Source of the DNA: Atrina japonica
Taxonomy: Eukaryota; Mollusca; Bivalvia; Pterioida; Pinnidae
Assembly (NCBI GenBank): GCA_030159075.1
Contig: BROG01000231.1
Coordinates: 762,501 to 826,500, forward strand
Length of the DNA: 64,000 nt
Reading direction: 5' to 3'
Shown: piece after piece, positions 15,346-27,583 of the stretch
Position numbering within the stretch: the stretch's first letter is position 1
How the letters are laid out: each line of letters starts with the position of its first letter
Notes under the pieces: model-generated
What the model was told of the DNA's origin: nothing
Seen by the model: only the letters and a program-made list of their open reading frames with translations
Database searches by the model: none
Position numbers and translations under genes: made by a program

Positions 15346-15689
15346 AAATATAAAAGAACAGTGTTAAAAGTGAAAACTAGTATTCCTGAATGAAACATTT
15401 TCATGGTAGCAGTTTAAGATATTATGGAAATCATTCTATCAGGAAATTTTCATTTAAGACACATTCATTTTTCCCAAGTCACAAAGGGCATGGATGTCAT
15501 TTATCATTGTAGAAAATATTGAAGCACAAACTGTGTATGGCATGGCATTAGGCTTTGTCAAATTTGATGCCAACAGTTTTTTAATTTCATCTGGTGACAT
15601 TTATGCCTATACTGTGTTCACAGATATGGCAGCCTCATGTGACAAAAAAAAAAAATTTCTATAAATGATTAAATTTTTATGCAACAGGG

Positions 15690-16335
15690 GCCAGTAATTT
15701 GGACCAGAAGTTTAGTGGGTAGAGCAGCCACAGATTGCAAAAGCCCTGGGTTCAAAATTCCATTCTGCCTGTACACTTCACCCAAATAAATAACTCAGTG
15801 TGTTAGTTTTGTGTGAGATTTCACTTTGGTTTCAGATCTCAAAAAAGGGAGGACAAATGTAATGGAGACTGGGTTACAATGGTCTGGGTAGCTCTGTGGA
15901 TAGAGCAGCTACAGATTGCAAGAGGCCTGGGTTCAAATCCAATATTGGCTGGTCACTTTGCCCCACCTGTTACAAATGGTGCCCAAATAAACAATGCACA
16001 ATTTATTAGTTTTTGCGAGATTTCACTGTGGTTTGAAATCTCGAAATACGGGAGGATAAATGTAATGAGGACTCGGTACAATGGTCCAGATAGCTCTGTG
16101 GGTAGAGCAACTACAGATTGCAGGACGCCTGGGTTGAAATCTCATTCTGGCTGTACACTTCACCCAAGTAAATAACTCACATTGTATTGTGTGAAATTTC
16201 ACTTTGCTTTGAAATCTAAAAAAAGGAGGACAAATGTAATGGGGACTGGGTACAATGGTCCTGGTAGCTCAATGGGTAGAGCACAGATTGTGGGAGGCCT
16301 AGGTCCGAGTGCCACTCTGGTCATTCAGTTTTTAT
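15690..16335 (+). repeat. tandem array of four tRNA-like SINE units
   Basis: Four units of about 180-190 bp each contain a tRNA-like A box (TAGCTCTGTGG or TAGCTCAATGG, with TAGAGCA following) and a B box (GGGTTCAAATCC and variants), starting near 15,700, 15,885, 16,090 and 16,265. Between them the text repeats (AATGGGGACTGGGTACAATGG). They lack a foldable cloverleaf and a 3' acceptor, so they are tRNA-derived SINE heads or a tandemly expanded SINE rather than tRNA genes. Confidence 0.7.
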
Positions 16336-16426
16336 AACATTAAAATGAAATGAATTCAGGATGATAATTTACTCAGAGTTTACTATTAACAGTATTTAAG
16401 TGATCAACACAGTCTATTATACTTAC

Positions 16427-16590
16427 GGTCGAATTGAAATTGGAAGATCTACAGGGGGATAACAAAATGGCTGGATTTTATCTGCACACCGTTGGTGAAA
16501 TCGTATACCACAGGTTTGACATCTCAAACTTTGAAATAAGGATTTCCCGCAACCATCACAGAATGTTAATAATAAAAATGTTTTTCTGAC
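16427..16590 (-). CDS. raf: raf kinase exon 6: C1 zinc-finger domain
   Basis: Splice acceptor CAG at 16,591-16,593 and donor GTAAGT just below 16,427. The 164-nt exon encodes most of the phorbol-ester/C1-type domain of the Raf family: VRKTFLLLTF, then CDGC, RCQTC and FHQRC. With the His from the preceding exon this keeps the H-x12-C-x2-C spacing. In Raf kinases this atypical C1 domain contacts membrane phosphatidylserine and Ras and supports autoinhibition through 14-3-3. The exon ends after the second base of a codon, and the continuation was not found. Confidence 0.92.
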
Positions 16591-16983
16591 CTGGAAGCAA
16601 GGAGAAATAAGAATCATAAGTAAAAAAAAAAAATTTTGTATTTGAAGAATCAGTAAAAGAATTTGGCACTTATATATATTTCTTGCACTCATAATGGGAT
16701 TCTGAAACCTAAACATATGTATTGGTAAATTTACTATAAACTGGAAAAAAAGAATGCTGGTTTTGTCTTAAATCAAACAAAGTTTTGTAGCTAAAATGAC
16801 CCCTTCATTACAAAACAATGCTTTGTTATCAGTAGGACATTATATGTATTTAGTACAGAATATACTGAAATAATAATGCCCAAAAGGTAAACATATACGA
16901 TTTTTTGCCTCCAAAATACCAGAAATTGTAACGCAGCTTTACTTCGAAAAAGAAATAACTGAAACTGAAAAAAATACACTTAC

Positions 16984-17101
16984 TATATTATGATTGGTGA
17001 AAGCCCAATTTCCGCCAAAGGACTGCTTCTTTGATTTCTCAATAACTCGTATTGACCTTCCTGCCAGACTTGCCATGTCAATATCCCAAGAAATTGGCAT
17101 T
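16984..17101 (-). CDS. raf: raf kinase exon 5: end of Ras-binding domain, start of C1
   Basis: A 118-nt exon with acceptor TTTTAAG and donor GTAAGTG. It reads MPISWDIDMASLAGRS..., matching the WDTD stretch of Raf Ras-binding domains, and ends in NHNI, which supplies the first zinc-binding His of the C1 domain. Phase joins exactly with exon 4 (two bases plus one) and exon 6 (phase 0). Confidence 0.9.
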
Positions 17102-17249
17102 CTTAAAATGAAACAAGATTTGTTTGTGAAACACAAATGCCCTGAGAAGTAAGTCATTTCTAAAGATTGCAAAGTCCCATAACTCTGACAATTATAACAT
17201 GTAAGAGTTGGTGGAGGACAACACAGCTCAATGCTGACAGTATCTCAAA

Positions 17250-17645
17250 GACTCAACTTATGCAATTATAACTGATTTTAAGAAGCAGGTCAAATGGCAT
17301 TATCTAGGTCATAGTACCATTTGAAAAGGCTGATCATAACAATTGTACATCTCAAAGCTCAACTTCTTATATTTCAAAAGCCAAGGATGTTTTCAAAAAG
17401 TATGTCAATGGCATTTTCTAGGTCACAAGGTCAAAGGTTATGGTACCACCTAAAATGACTGATCATAATGATTGCATACATCAAATATCAATTCTTTACT
17501 CCTTATACTAAAAGTTATAGCCAAGGTTAAAAGTTTTTAAAAAGTAGATCAAAGGCATTATCAAAATCATGAGGTACCAACTGAAAGAGCTGACCATAAA
17601 GATTGTAGATGTCAAATTTTAAAACTCTACTTAGTATTCTTAAAG
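17250..17645. repeat. degenerate ~125-140 bp tandem repeat (intronic)
   Basis: Three diverged copies of a unit containing GGCATTATCTAGGTCA, a TACCA(T/C)-x-TGAAA segment and TGATCATAA lie in the raf intron between exons 4 and 5. No coding sense on either strand. Confidence 0.6.
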
Positions 17646-17669
17646 ATATACCCAAGAACAAAGTTTTTA

Positions 17670-18720
17670 AAAACTACCGTATTTTACGGCCTATAGGTCG
17701 ATATTTTTTTCTCCAAAGTTGTGACCTCGACCTTTTCACTGCATCCACTTATCTTAGTGAAATATTTAACTTGTATCTGCAATACCTCATTTTAACATGG
17801 TAATTCAACATTTTTCACTGGATAATCTAGGGACCTACTCCAAACACTTAATAAAACAATTAAATATGACCTCGTGTGTGCGTAATGCACTGTGTTCATA
17901 ATCAAGTGACAAAATAATGATCTTTCAAGTTACAATATCATAGGTATTCAAGATTGTGTCAGAAACTGCGTAATAAAAATACATTGTTTACATTATATTT
18001 ATACCGGACAGTTTATACTTTTGAATGATTCCCATATCTTGGTACCCCACTGTGAAGTTGAAGTCTTCATTCAGACTTTCAGGACACTACAAGCTGTGTT
18101 CACTGGAACGTGACCTTCAACTGATAAGGATTGCGTGGCAGTCTTTGAAGTTGGGAAAGTTTTGGAAAAAGTTTTACATAAATTAATTAACACTCAACCT
18201 TGAGTATTTAATTGTTTGACAATTGCAGCTACATAATAATTTAGGCCAATGTAAGGATAAGACAAGGATTGAGGTTGCTTGTGTTAACAGGATAAAGAAT
18301 TTAATGATGATTTGACAGGTAACATAATAGCGATGTATGTATACATAATCAGTACACACGAGTAATATAATTGATGTTAAATATGATAAAATGCAACTTG
18401 TAACCTTTTTAATCGCTCATATTTAATAATGTACAGTAAAATAGGCTTATTACTCCGATTATTTTAGTAGGCTACCATCGTTTTAGCACCAGTTGATACC
18501 AACGCTGCCAGGGTCTCCAGACATTTTGTCCTGGCCAGCTTAAAATCAGCGATGATCAAACTAGTTCTGTATCTTATTTGATTCAAGAGGCCCATTGGGC
18601 TTTAGCCATCACCTGGCTCAGGTCGCCTAATAAAGGTTTATACTAACTTTTTAAAATACTGAAAGATAAAACAAAAAAATAATGAAATTAACATACATGT
18701 TTTTGTTACCAACAACTTAC
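17670..18720. other. raf intron sequence with MITE-like fragments
   Basis: Contains a motif starting CTACCGTATTTTACGG at 17,675, which resembles the ends of widespread short DNA elements, and near 18,583 a bivalve-type repeat fragment (AAGAGGCCCATTGGGC). No exon was recognised. Confidence 0.4.
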
Positions 18721-18824
18721 TTTGTTTTATTATCAAAAACTTCACAATGTTCTGGCTCTAAGTTCCGTCGTGACATTGTTTTCTTCAACCCATCCTTCAA
18801 AACCTTCCCTGGTTCTATCCGTAC
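18721..18824 (-). CDS. raf: raf kinase exon 4: Ras-binding domain core
   Basis: A 104-nt exon between acceptor TTGCAG and donor GTAAGT encodes VRIEPGKVLKDGLKKTMSR followed by NLEPEHCEVF. This aligns with the central helix and following strand of Raf Ras-binding domains (DSLKKAL and PECCAVY in vertebrate B-Raf). It joins in frame to exon 3 (phase 0). Confidence 0.92.
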
Positions 18825-19039
18825 CTGCAATAGAAACCAAAATTCTGTATAAACCACTAGAACAACAATGAAATGTTGACAGATACATGGATATAGATTA
18901 AAAAACAAACAAGGAATGGTGCGAATCAAAGATGCAATTGTCTCAATAACAATATGATCTGTAATCACATTTTTAATTCCAAAGTACAGGAAATATAATG
19001 GACACCTTGAATCAGCAGACACCCTCTGATATCGGACAG

Positions 19040-19462
19040 TTTGATTAAGTCACGATTAACATGTTATATAAGACTGCTAGTGTCTGTTTTAAATAAACAG
19101 ACACTTCCTTTACCCGAACAAGGAACAAATTTGTTGGCTCAAATATGCATAATTTCTGTATTTTTAACCTTGAATTAGTGGACAGTCTTCTTTTGATTGA
19201 CTTCCATTGCCACAGGCAATTTCTCACTATGTATGTCCTGACTTCTATCTTGAGAAACTCCTACAATCTTTTGTTCTGTGTTTTTGCTTGATATTTATTT
19301 CCTTGCATTGCATCGTAACAGTTGATTACAAGAACAATAGTGTTGATTTCATGTATGAATGTTTTAGCAGTGAATGTCATCCTTCATTCAGTGGACATCT
19401 CTCTATAACAGACAATTGGATAAGTTCGGCAACTGTCTGCTAAACACAGGTTTTACTGTATA
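19040..19462. repeat. short DNA-element remnant (intronic)
   Basis: Contains GTGGACATCTCTATAA-like text and ends ACAGGTTTTACTGTA, the style of end seen in short CAGT-terminated MITEs. Boundaries are uncertain. Confidence 0.4.
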
Positions 19463-19755
19463 CAATTTTGCCTGAAAGTTTTCAAAACTTAAGGAAGACA
19501 AAACATCTACCTAGGTCATATGACAAAGACTTGGCCAAAGAAGAAAGAAACAATTCTCTATAATGTCTGACTTCTATTGGCAAGTTGAGATATGAACTAA
19601 TTTCTGAAATCTGAGAGTGTATGGCAGTGAAACTGCTATCAACAATACACAGGGTAATCAAAGAGTACATTTAGCTGACCTCATATCAATATATTTTACA
19701 TCCCAAATTACCCAACCTAAAAAAAATCTTCTTTTCAACAGCATTGAAAATATAG

Positions 19756-19930
19756 CAAAAACTGCTTTAACAACCACCTGTGTATAAAGACCACTTGGTC
19801 ATAAAGGCCATTTTTTCTGTCCCGAATAGTACCATTTGTGTACAAATCAACCTCTATATATGGACCACCTCCCTATAAAGACTAGCTTTGTTGTGTCCCT
19901 ATGGGGGTCTTTATATACATTTTCCACTGT
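19756..19930. repeat. CAGT-type MITE, copy 1
   Basis: A ~175-bp diverged copy of the element also at 26,336 and 63,711. Shared text includes CACCTGTGTATAAAGACCA, ACCATTTGTGTACAAATCAA and GACCACCTCCCTA. Non-coding; lies in the raf intron between exons 3 and 4. Confidence 0.75.
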
Positions 19931-20200
19931 AGACCAAGTCTAGAAAAGGGTCATCTTTGCAGCAACAACAACAAAAATTAACAAAAACAGGTTTAATCCA
20001 GCATCTGAAGAATAACATGTGTAAAGAAACATTAAATTCACCATCCATGCAATTTTGGTTGATGTATAAGCATTAGAAGCATGTCAACATGACATCAACC
20101 ACTTTGTTATTCAGACACTGATGCCAAGATTACAGCATAAGTCCCCCTTTCAATCTATGGAGGACAGGTGAGCTAAAATGAAAGCAATTCTACAGCTTAC

Positions 20201-20419
20201 CAATGAAAACTGTTCATTTGGGAGATATGCTTTGAAGATTTCATGAGTTGGTTTAGGGCTAGACTGGGGTAATTCTGGATTAGGTGCAGAAACTTGAGGG
20301 GGTGGAATGTCAGGTGTCTGGGGAGGGCTTTCCTCTTTCTCTAACTCTGGCATCTGTTCCAGAAGCTGATTTTCTTTCATCTGTAGTTCATGTATTTTTG
20401 TTGTAAGAGCATCATATTC
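20201..20419 (-). CDS. raf: raf kinase exon 3: BRS-to-RBD linker and RBD start
   Basis: A 219-nt (73-codon) exon with acceptor TTTACAG and donor GTAAGC. It begins EYDALTTKIHELQMKENQLL, matching the B-Raf-type N-terminal helical region (conserved EY...LDALQQREQQLLE pattern), continues through a Pro-rich linker, and ends KAYLPNEQFSL, the first strands of the Ras-binding domain. Flanking phases are 0 on both sides. The BRS-like segment places this gene with B-Raf/D-Raf rather than C-Raf-type N-termini. Confidence 0.92.
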
Positions 20420-20616
20420 CTGTAAATTATTAAAGATACTTTTTAGAAAAAAAAGTCAAAACAACAAATGGAAGGAAAGAAACCCAATTTCTACAGAACT
20501 GAATATGTATCAAAAGTTAAGCAAAATGATAGAAACTGAAGTACTGAAATTGATTTGTTATACTCGCAATATAACACTAGGATTGCAACTACTTCAATTC
20601 TAAACAAAATATTTTT

Positions 20617-21277
20617 TAACAAGAAGCCCAAGAGGGCCTCAATCACTCACCTGAGATTCATCTACAAATGTGGAAAGAAGACCAAGAAGAATATGTACAT
20701 GTAGGCTGATCTGGCCAAGAAACATAGATATTGTTGTTTTAAGAAATTCATCAAAAATTCTAGAAATCAAATTTCAGCAAAATTCTTGCACAAAAACATG
20801 TCTTCGCCTAATTACAAGTAAAACACATAAAATGAATGCATCAAAGTGAATGCAAGGGGAGATAATTAAGATCATGCAAAAATTAAGGAAAATGAGTCTG
20901 AAAAGACCTCAAAAACGTATCAAAAATTAATATTCCTATTTCTATGAAAAATACAAACTTGAATCATACATCCTTGTAGATCATTTAGAAACAATCTGTT
21001 TTTCAATTCATGTAGTGGTTCTGGAGAAGAAAGATTTTTAAAGAGGGTACCTTATGGGACCTATTCTGCTATGCCCCGGATCCACCCTAAGCCAATCTGG
21101 CTGAAAACTACAAACTTGGTAAAGGACCTTGAGCACTTGCTTCCTGTAAAGTTTCATCAAAATTCCTTCATTGGTTCAGAGAAGAAGTCGAAAATATGAA
21201 AAGTTTACGGCCGGATGCCAGATGGGGAGTGATCACAATTGCTCACTTGAGCCTCTGGCTCAGGTGAGCTAAAAACT
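20617..21277. repeat. dispersed bivalve-type element with AGCTCACCTGAG ends
   Basis: Begins AACAAGAAGCCCAAGAGGGC with CACTCACCTGAG, and ends GCCTCTGGCTCAGGTGAGCT. The ends are partly inverted copies. Such elements are common in bivalve genomes (from memory). Lies in the intron between raf exons 2 and 3; non-coding. Confidence 0.6.
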
Positions 21278-21639
21278 AGTGAGATAAAATAAAAAGTAAA
21301 TCAAATTACAACACAGTATGAGCAAAAAATGTCTTTTTCAGTCTCTAAATTATCAATATTCTATATTTGCATGTATTAATACTTATAATTCAGAATAAAA
21401 GGTGGTCATTAAAAAGCAAATAAATTTTAAAGGTGACATACATGTATATCTACTGATAGTGATATACTGTAGTCTTATTAGATCAAATCACAACTTTAAC
21501 AGCTTGAAAGCAGGAAGCTGATCTTTTAGACTAGGCAGTTAGAAGCCATGGGTCTATTATATGGTATTCTTTTTCCAAGCTCAATGGATTTGAGTGCTGC
21601 CTTGAAATATTTCTAGCTCTTAGTATAAGCACTTTTGGT

Positions 21640-22514
21640 GCTTTGTAACTTATTTACCTCTAAGTAACTGAGATTTGGGTGCTACTTTGTAATTTACTTA
21701 CCTCTGAGTACATGTGATCTGGGTGTTGTCATATATTTACCTCTGGGTACATGTGTTATCATATTCTTATCTTTAAGAACATGTGTTGTCATATACTTAC
21801 CTCCGAATACATGTAATTTGGGTGTTGTTATATTCTTACCTCTAAGTACATGGGATTTTGGTGTTGTCTTATTCTTACCTCTAAGTACATGGCATTTGGG
21901 TACTGTCATATTCTCACCTCTAAGTACATGTGTTGTCATATTCTTACCTCTAAGTACATGGGATTTGAGTGCTGTCATATTCTTACCTCTAAGTACATGG
22001 GATTTGGGTGCTGTCATATTCTTACCTCTAAGTACATGGGATTTGGGTGTTGTCATATTTTTACCTCTAAGTACATGGGATTTAAGTGCTGTCATATTCT
22101 TACCTCTAAGTACAAGGGATTTGGGTGCTGTCATATTCTTATCTCTAAGTACATGTGTTGTCATATTCTTACCTCTAAGTACATGGGAGTTGGGTCTTGT
22201 CATATTCTTACCTCTAAGTACATGGGATTTGGGTGATGTCATATTCTTACCTCTAAGAACATGTGTTGTCATATTCTTACCTCTAAGTACATGTAATTCG
22301 GGTCCTGTCATATTCTTTCCTCTAAGTACATGGGATTTTGGTGTTGTCATATTCTTACCTCTAAGAACATGGAATTTGGGTCCTGTCATATTCTTTCCTC
22401 CAAGTACATGGGATTTGGGTTCTGTCATATTCTTACCTCCAAGTACATGGGATTTGGGTCCTGTCATATTCTTACTTCTAAGTACATGGAATTTGGGTCC
22501 TGTCACATTCTTAC
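21640..22514 (-). repeat. ~22-copy tandem array of the raf exon 2 / 5' splice-site junction
   Basis: Units of 39 bp (a minority 30 bp) each carry, on the minus strand, a copy of the last ~17-22 bases of raf exon 2 joined to its donor: CATGTACTTAGAG|GTAAGA. The array starts directly at the real donor of exon 2 and runs about 870 bp into the intron, decaying with distance. Most units keep an intact GAG|GTAAGA; a few have AGATAAG, GAAGTAAG or GGAGGTAAG. Because all units are multiples of 3, long open frames (270 and 258 codons) exist on both strands, but they are out of the raf frame and are by-products. In the raf frame, read-through past the first donor meets TGA within four codons. Confidence 0.93.
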
Positions 22515-22616
22515 CTCTAAGTACATGGGATTTGGGTGCTGCTCTTTTCCAAATTTTCTGTTTAAAGCTTCAAGGTTATCTTTTGTTAGTCTGATCACTT
22601 TCTGAATATTCTGAAT
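22515..22616 (-). CDS. raf: raf kinase exon 2: B-Raf-specific N-terminal helices
   Basis: A 102-nt (34-codon) exon with acceptor TTTTTTAG and donor GAG|GTAAGA. It reads IQNIQKVIRLTKDNLEAL, then KFGKEQHPNPMYLE, closely matching the conserved [20 protein letters not shown]...YLE stretch of B-Raf-type N-termini (BRS region, which binds KSR/MEK complexes in vertebrates). Phase 0 at both ends. Its last ~22 bases and donor are the seed of the adjoining tandem array. Confidence 0.93.
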
Positions 22617-23181
22617 CTAAAAAATAAAACAAAAACACATACAGATGTACTTACATGACTATTGTGTGCTGACTACAACCACATATATATTTATATATCA
22701 GAAGTCTAAAACTATGAAACTATAAGGGCCATTAGACATGATCAGTACCCTTCTGCAGGTGATCCGGTAAGGTCAAAGGATGCAGTGCCCCCTGCACAGC
22801 CCCATGTCACATTACAGTTAGACATGTTGAATCAGACTGCATACGTCATCTATTTGGCCATGAAATTGATCGAGATATCACATATTAGTCCCATAGCAGT
22901 CAAAACATGATGAAGAGCGTTTATCAGCAATATCATTCATGTGCGACTTCTTTCCCATCTCAGTAATCACAGTCTCTAGCCAGGTTGACAGCATCTTGTA
23001 AACAAATATCTGTCAAAGCAAAATTAATGACTGATCCCTCATAACATGCTGCTAACACCACCAAAAACTTAGCCATGTTTGTCATGAATGTTAATCACAA
23101 GCGATGAGACGGGCTTATATCATGTTTTATCTATGATAGGTATTGCATACTTCTAGAGAAATAGACTTCTGATATATACAA

Positions 23182-23184
<3 letters not shown>

Positions 23185-23240
<56 letters not shown>
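23185..23240. repeat. (TA)n microsatellite
   Basis: Uninterrupted TA dinucleotides, about 27 repeats. Confidence 0.97.
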
Positions 23241-23241
<1 letters not shown>

Positions 23242-26200
23242 TTATAAAAATATAAATGTATCAACAAGTGAAGCAAGAAAACAGCTTTTCATACAATCCT
23301 ATGAAGATATCAAACTGCACATCCTAGACCATTTACATATTGTACCTTCCATGAAGGCATACATACAGCTGAGCAGGAGATGAAAAATCACTTCTGAAAA
23401 TTTGGCATAATCAGGGATCAAACCTAGGACCTTAATATCAAAGATCTGGCGCTCTACTTACTGTGTACTCTGTCCACTTTTTATGCCCCCGACCTGAAAG
23501 GTCGGCAAGGGGCATCTAGTGTTTCGATCCTCCATCTGTCAGTTTGTGTGCACGTGTGTGTGTGTCTGTCTCACTTACATATAAAGTGCAATTTTTCACG
23601 TTTTGATTGTGATATAGTAACCAAACTTAAGACTGTAAGTTCATCTAAGGGTTATTCACACCTCACCAACATCACATCTCCCTTAGGGTGGGGTCAAAAT
23701 GTAGGACATTGAAATATTTTAAAAAGTTTGGATTGTGATACAATTGGGATTGGGGGCATTTGTGTTTTTATTGGTTAAAATGTTTAGCTTTGAAAGGAGA
23801 CCCAGTTATTAACTTATAGAGAATCAAGAGGCACAGCTATTGTTTGATTACGTGTACATTAATTTGTACATTAGACTACACTGCAAACCTAATATGTTTA
23901 ACAGAAATCCTGGTCTTACCTGAGATGTAGGATTCATATATTTTTTACATACATGTACTATTATACATTTACACTCTACTAAAATTATGCATAAAATTAT
24001 GTAAATGTATAACATTTGTAATAATTATCCTAGTTAGTATAGTAGATGCTGTATATCCTTATTATCTATCCAAGTCTCAGAAAATATGATGTGTGAATAT
24101 GCATGTACAATGTATAATATCAATATAACTGGCTATACGACATAATTTTTAATTCATCTTTACGATGCTTGATGAAACATGCTTACAATCATAAATAATT
24201 GTTTCTGATTCAATGTAGTCAAATTCTAACATAAAACTGCATGTGTTACAACAAATTTTAAGCAAATACAAATACATGTGTATCAGTATAAATGTTTTGA
24301 ATTAAAAAGTCTTTTGTATAAAACTAAACCCTACATATAGGTCATTTGAAGTGACCACTTGAAGTATAATTAGAATGTTGGTTTTTTTTAATTCTCATTA
24401 AAGGTGAAGTGTCACCAAAAATTATCAAATACTTTTTCTTCTATAATTTGGTTGTATACATTTAAAAAATGATAATGGCAAAGTATTACCACTTCAAACC
24501 TCTCCCCGATGTGATAATTTTGATATAGAAAATTTGCATTTAGAATTGTAGTAACAGTAACCTGATTACCTCCCCTTGTGATGATGTCACTGACTACATA
24601 GAAAAAAATCATATATAGTGGTAGACCTATATGAGATTTCATAGATTCCAACAGGAAATGGACCCTGACAGGGTCATAGAAGATATCAAATGCACACTTT
24701 CGACATGTGATGCTTCACTCGAACCCTATAATCAGTATATGTTTTTGGCGTTCAAAGAGAGAACGGCGCGATTCAGAAAGTGAATCCAATAGTGACAGTT
24801 CGGTATATCTGGACCCGGACAGTGATGACTAGAGGCAAATCTAAAGAACTATTATTATCTGTTATATTGAAATACAAAATGTACGTGTATATTCCAGTTT
24901 TGGATATAAGCACCTGTTATGTCGTAACAAGTATAAACAATAGTACACAGGGTGCAAATCGAATCAACACCACATGATTTCATCATTTTGAAAATTTTCA
25001 ATTCGGCACTTAGTGTGGTTAGATCGGCACTTAGTGTGGTTAGATCGGCACTTGGAAACATTCATTTTGGCACTTGGTATTATTTATTTCAGCAATTTTT
25101 AATATTTATTTCCCAATTTTAAAATGTTCATATCAGCACCACTGAAGTTAGGCGAAATGACTAGGTGTCGATTTCACCAGGTGCTGATGTAACTTACTAT
25201 AGATTTCATTAACCCCAATCCTAATCATGAGGGATTTTTTACACAGAGTATATAGGCAATTCGACATATATAATACTAGACCAAGAACATTTATAAGATA
25301 TATTAATCATTCATAGCAATATCTGATAATATTATCATGTTCTCCCTCTTTACTTAATAGGGGTTTTTCCAAAAGGTGGGAACATGATAATTATACAAGA
25401 CTGAAAATTATAATTTATGCCACTGCGGTTTTGTCATTCTATGTCCAATTATTCTTGTGATTTGATTCCAAAACATGATTTAATGGCATGTGCTTGCAAT
25501 TTATTAACCTATATAAGCCTACTTGTACAAAACATTTTGAAATTTGAAAGTGAAGAAAAAAATATTCTATTTAATTTTGTGTTTTTTAATTGCTTATCAT
25601 TTTAAAACATAAATATATATGCAATATATTTTGTCTCTGAATGATGTAATTACATCTAAATGAACTGTAAATGTATCATTATTATTGCTATTATCAATTA
25701 TTATTATTGCTATTTTATGATGTTTCTATTGTAATCAATATAAATTACACTATTCGTAAATGAAAACAATAGCTATCCATTTCTATGTATTTCATTAAAA
25801 CTTTCATTTACAGTAAACATTTTTACTTTTATATATCACTTATATTTATTTCAAATTTTACAATTTTTATACAAATATATAGTATTGTGATCATTTTACC
25901 AAATCTTGAAATTCAGGTCTGTTCGGTTTCTGTTCACTTACTACACATCAAACTTCCACTTCCTCCATAAACTGCAAATATCAGCAGTCAACACATGATG
26001 TGTGTTCTGTGACATTTTAGGCTATGAGTTAAAGACTTAAGTGTTAAATTGTCAATAAAATAATTATTTAAGTTTCTACATGTAACTGTTTTTTGTAATG
26101 TATTTTGGACTAAAAATAGAAAGAAATGAATCACTTTGGAAATTGTATGGTGTCAGCACTCACCACACAGGCAAGTTCATTAATTAAATGTACTCACCTA

Positions 26201-26335
26201 AAATGATTTCTTACTCACCAATGCGAGCAGCTTAGTGAATTTTTCGAACCCTGAACATCATTTCTGGTAAAAACTAATTAAGAGTCGTGACATCACAACA
26301 TATGTTGTGGGAGAGTAGTGGCCATATTTGAACTA

Positions 26336-26523
26336 CAGTAAAGCCTGCTTTAGCAACCACCTGTGTATAAAGACCATCTGGTCACAAAGACCATTTTTTG
26401 CTGTTTGTAGCTGTTTTTTTTAGTACCATTTGTGTACAAATCAATCTCTATGTAAAGACCACCTCCCTACAAACACTGGTTTTCTTGGGTCCCTAAGGAG
26501 GTCATTATATACAAGTTTCACTG
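26336..26523. repeat. CAGT-type MITE, copy 2
   Basis: Starts CAGTAAAGCCTGC and ends GTTTCACTG, flanked by TA-like sequence. Shares CACCTGTGTATAAAGACCA and GACCACCTCCCTA with the copies at 19,756 and 63,711. Non-coding, non-autonomous. Confidence 0.8.
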
Positions 26524-27475
26524 AATAGAAAAGGAGCCAAAAGAGTGATGGAAGGCAACTAAGTACAACTTATAAAACAGATGAACAGATTTTGTTTTAG
26601 TCACAAATTATATTAAATTTATAATGACTTAACATCAAGCAAAATGAATTTGGTTTATGAGAAGAGATTTAGATTTGTACCAAATATTGAACTTTTTGAA
26701 GCCCCTATGGGTACTAGTCCCTTTTTCTTTTGCATTATGTGGGAATAATTCTGACTTCCCACCAAGTTTGGTTAAATTGGAACAATATGTCTTATTTCCA
26801 TTAGTGGAACTCTTCATATTAAAGGTGCTTTTAGTAGTGTCTCTGTGACAACATGTAAACAAATGAACTTCAACATGGCAGTAAATACAAATGACTGTAG
26901 TTTACAATGTGATTAGTTAGGGTAAATATTGAAGTCCAAAGGAATCCAACATTCTAACAAGAAAAAAGATGGGACTTGTTGACCTATGCAAGATTGTCAA
27001 TGCATTAAATTTGCCCAATGTTGAGTGGCTGACACAGTATTTATTTTAAATCCTTCTCGTCTTACTAAATCAAGCCACTTTTTTCTGACTATTGCCAACC
27101 TTTGGCAAATGGTAAAATTGAATATCTGTTTTTTTTTCTGCTATCTGAGATGCAGTCTACTATGATGCAGTCTTTCACAGGTACATATGACATCCATTTC
27201 AATATATCAAGCTAATTTGTTTTTATTTATACATAATCGTGTTGTCCCTGTAATCTTGTGAGATCTCGTGAGATAAATAATCTTGAGGTATTTTTGTTCT
27301 TTGGGTCAAAAGAGTGATCAAAGGGTGGTAACTTTGATATGTAATAAGATGTATTGATTTGGGCCAGGTGAGCTAAAGAGGGATTATTCCAGACAACACG
27401 GCTATGATCATAGGATTGCACCACCAAAAACAAATCACATGAAATTTTAAGTCTAGATAAACTATCTGAAGATAT

Positions 27476-27583
27476 CTTTGGATGTAAATCTCATACATGT
27501 ACTATAGATGTATGTACAGCCTGGTTCTCTTTGGATGTAAATCTCATACATGTACTATAGATGTATGTACAGCCTGGTTCTCT
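27476..27583. repeat. perfect tandem duplication of ~53 bp
   Basis: The segment from CTTTGGATGTAAATCTCATA to GCCTGGTTCT occurs twice in direct succession with no visible difference, so the duplication is very recent or an assembly artefact. Confidence 0.9.

Noticed and set aside
15690..16335. A cluster of tRNA genes
   Set aside because: A and B boxes are present, but no full cloverleaf or acceptor stem; unit spacing and flanks indicate SINE-derived repeats.
21694..22594. 270-codon minus and 258-codon plus repeat ORFs (MTGPKSHVLRGKN-like)
   Set aside because: Open on both strands because the unit length is a multiple of three. The array is a copy of a raf exon/donor junction, read out of the raf frame.
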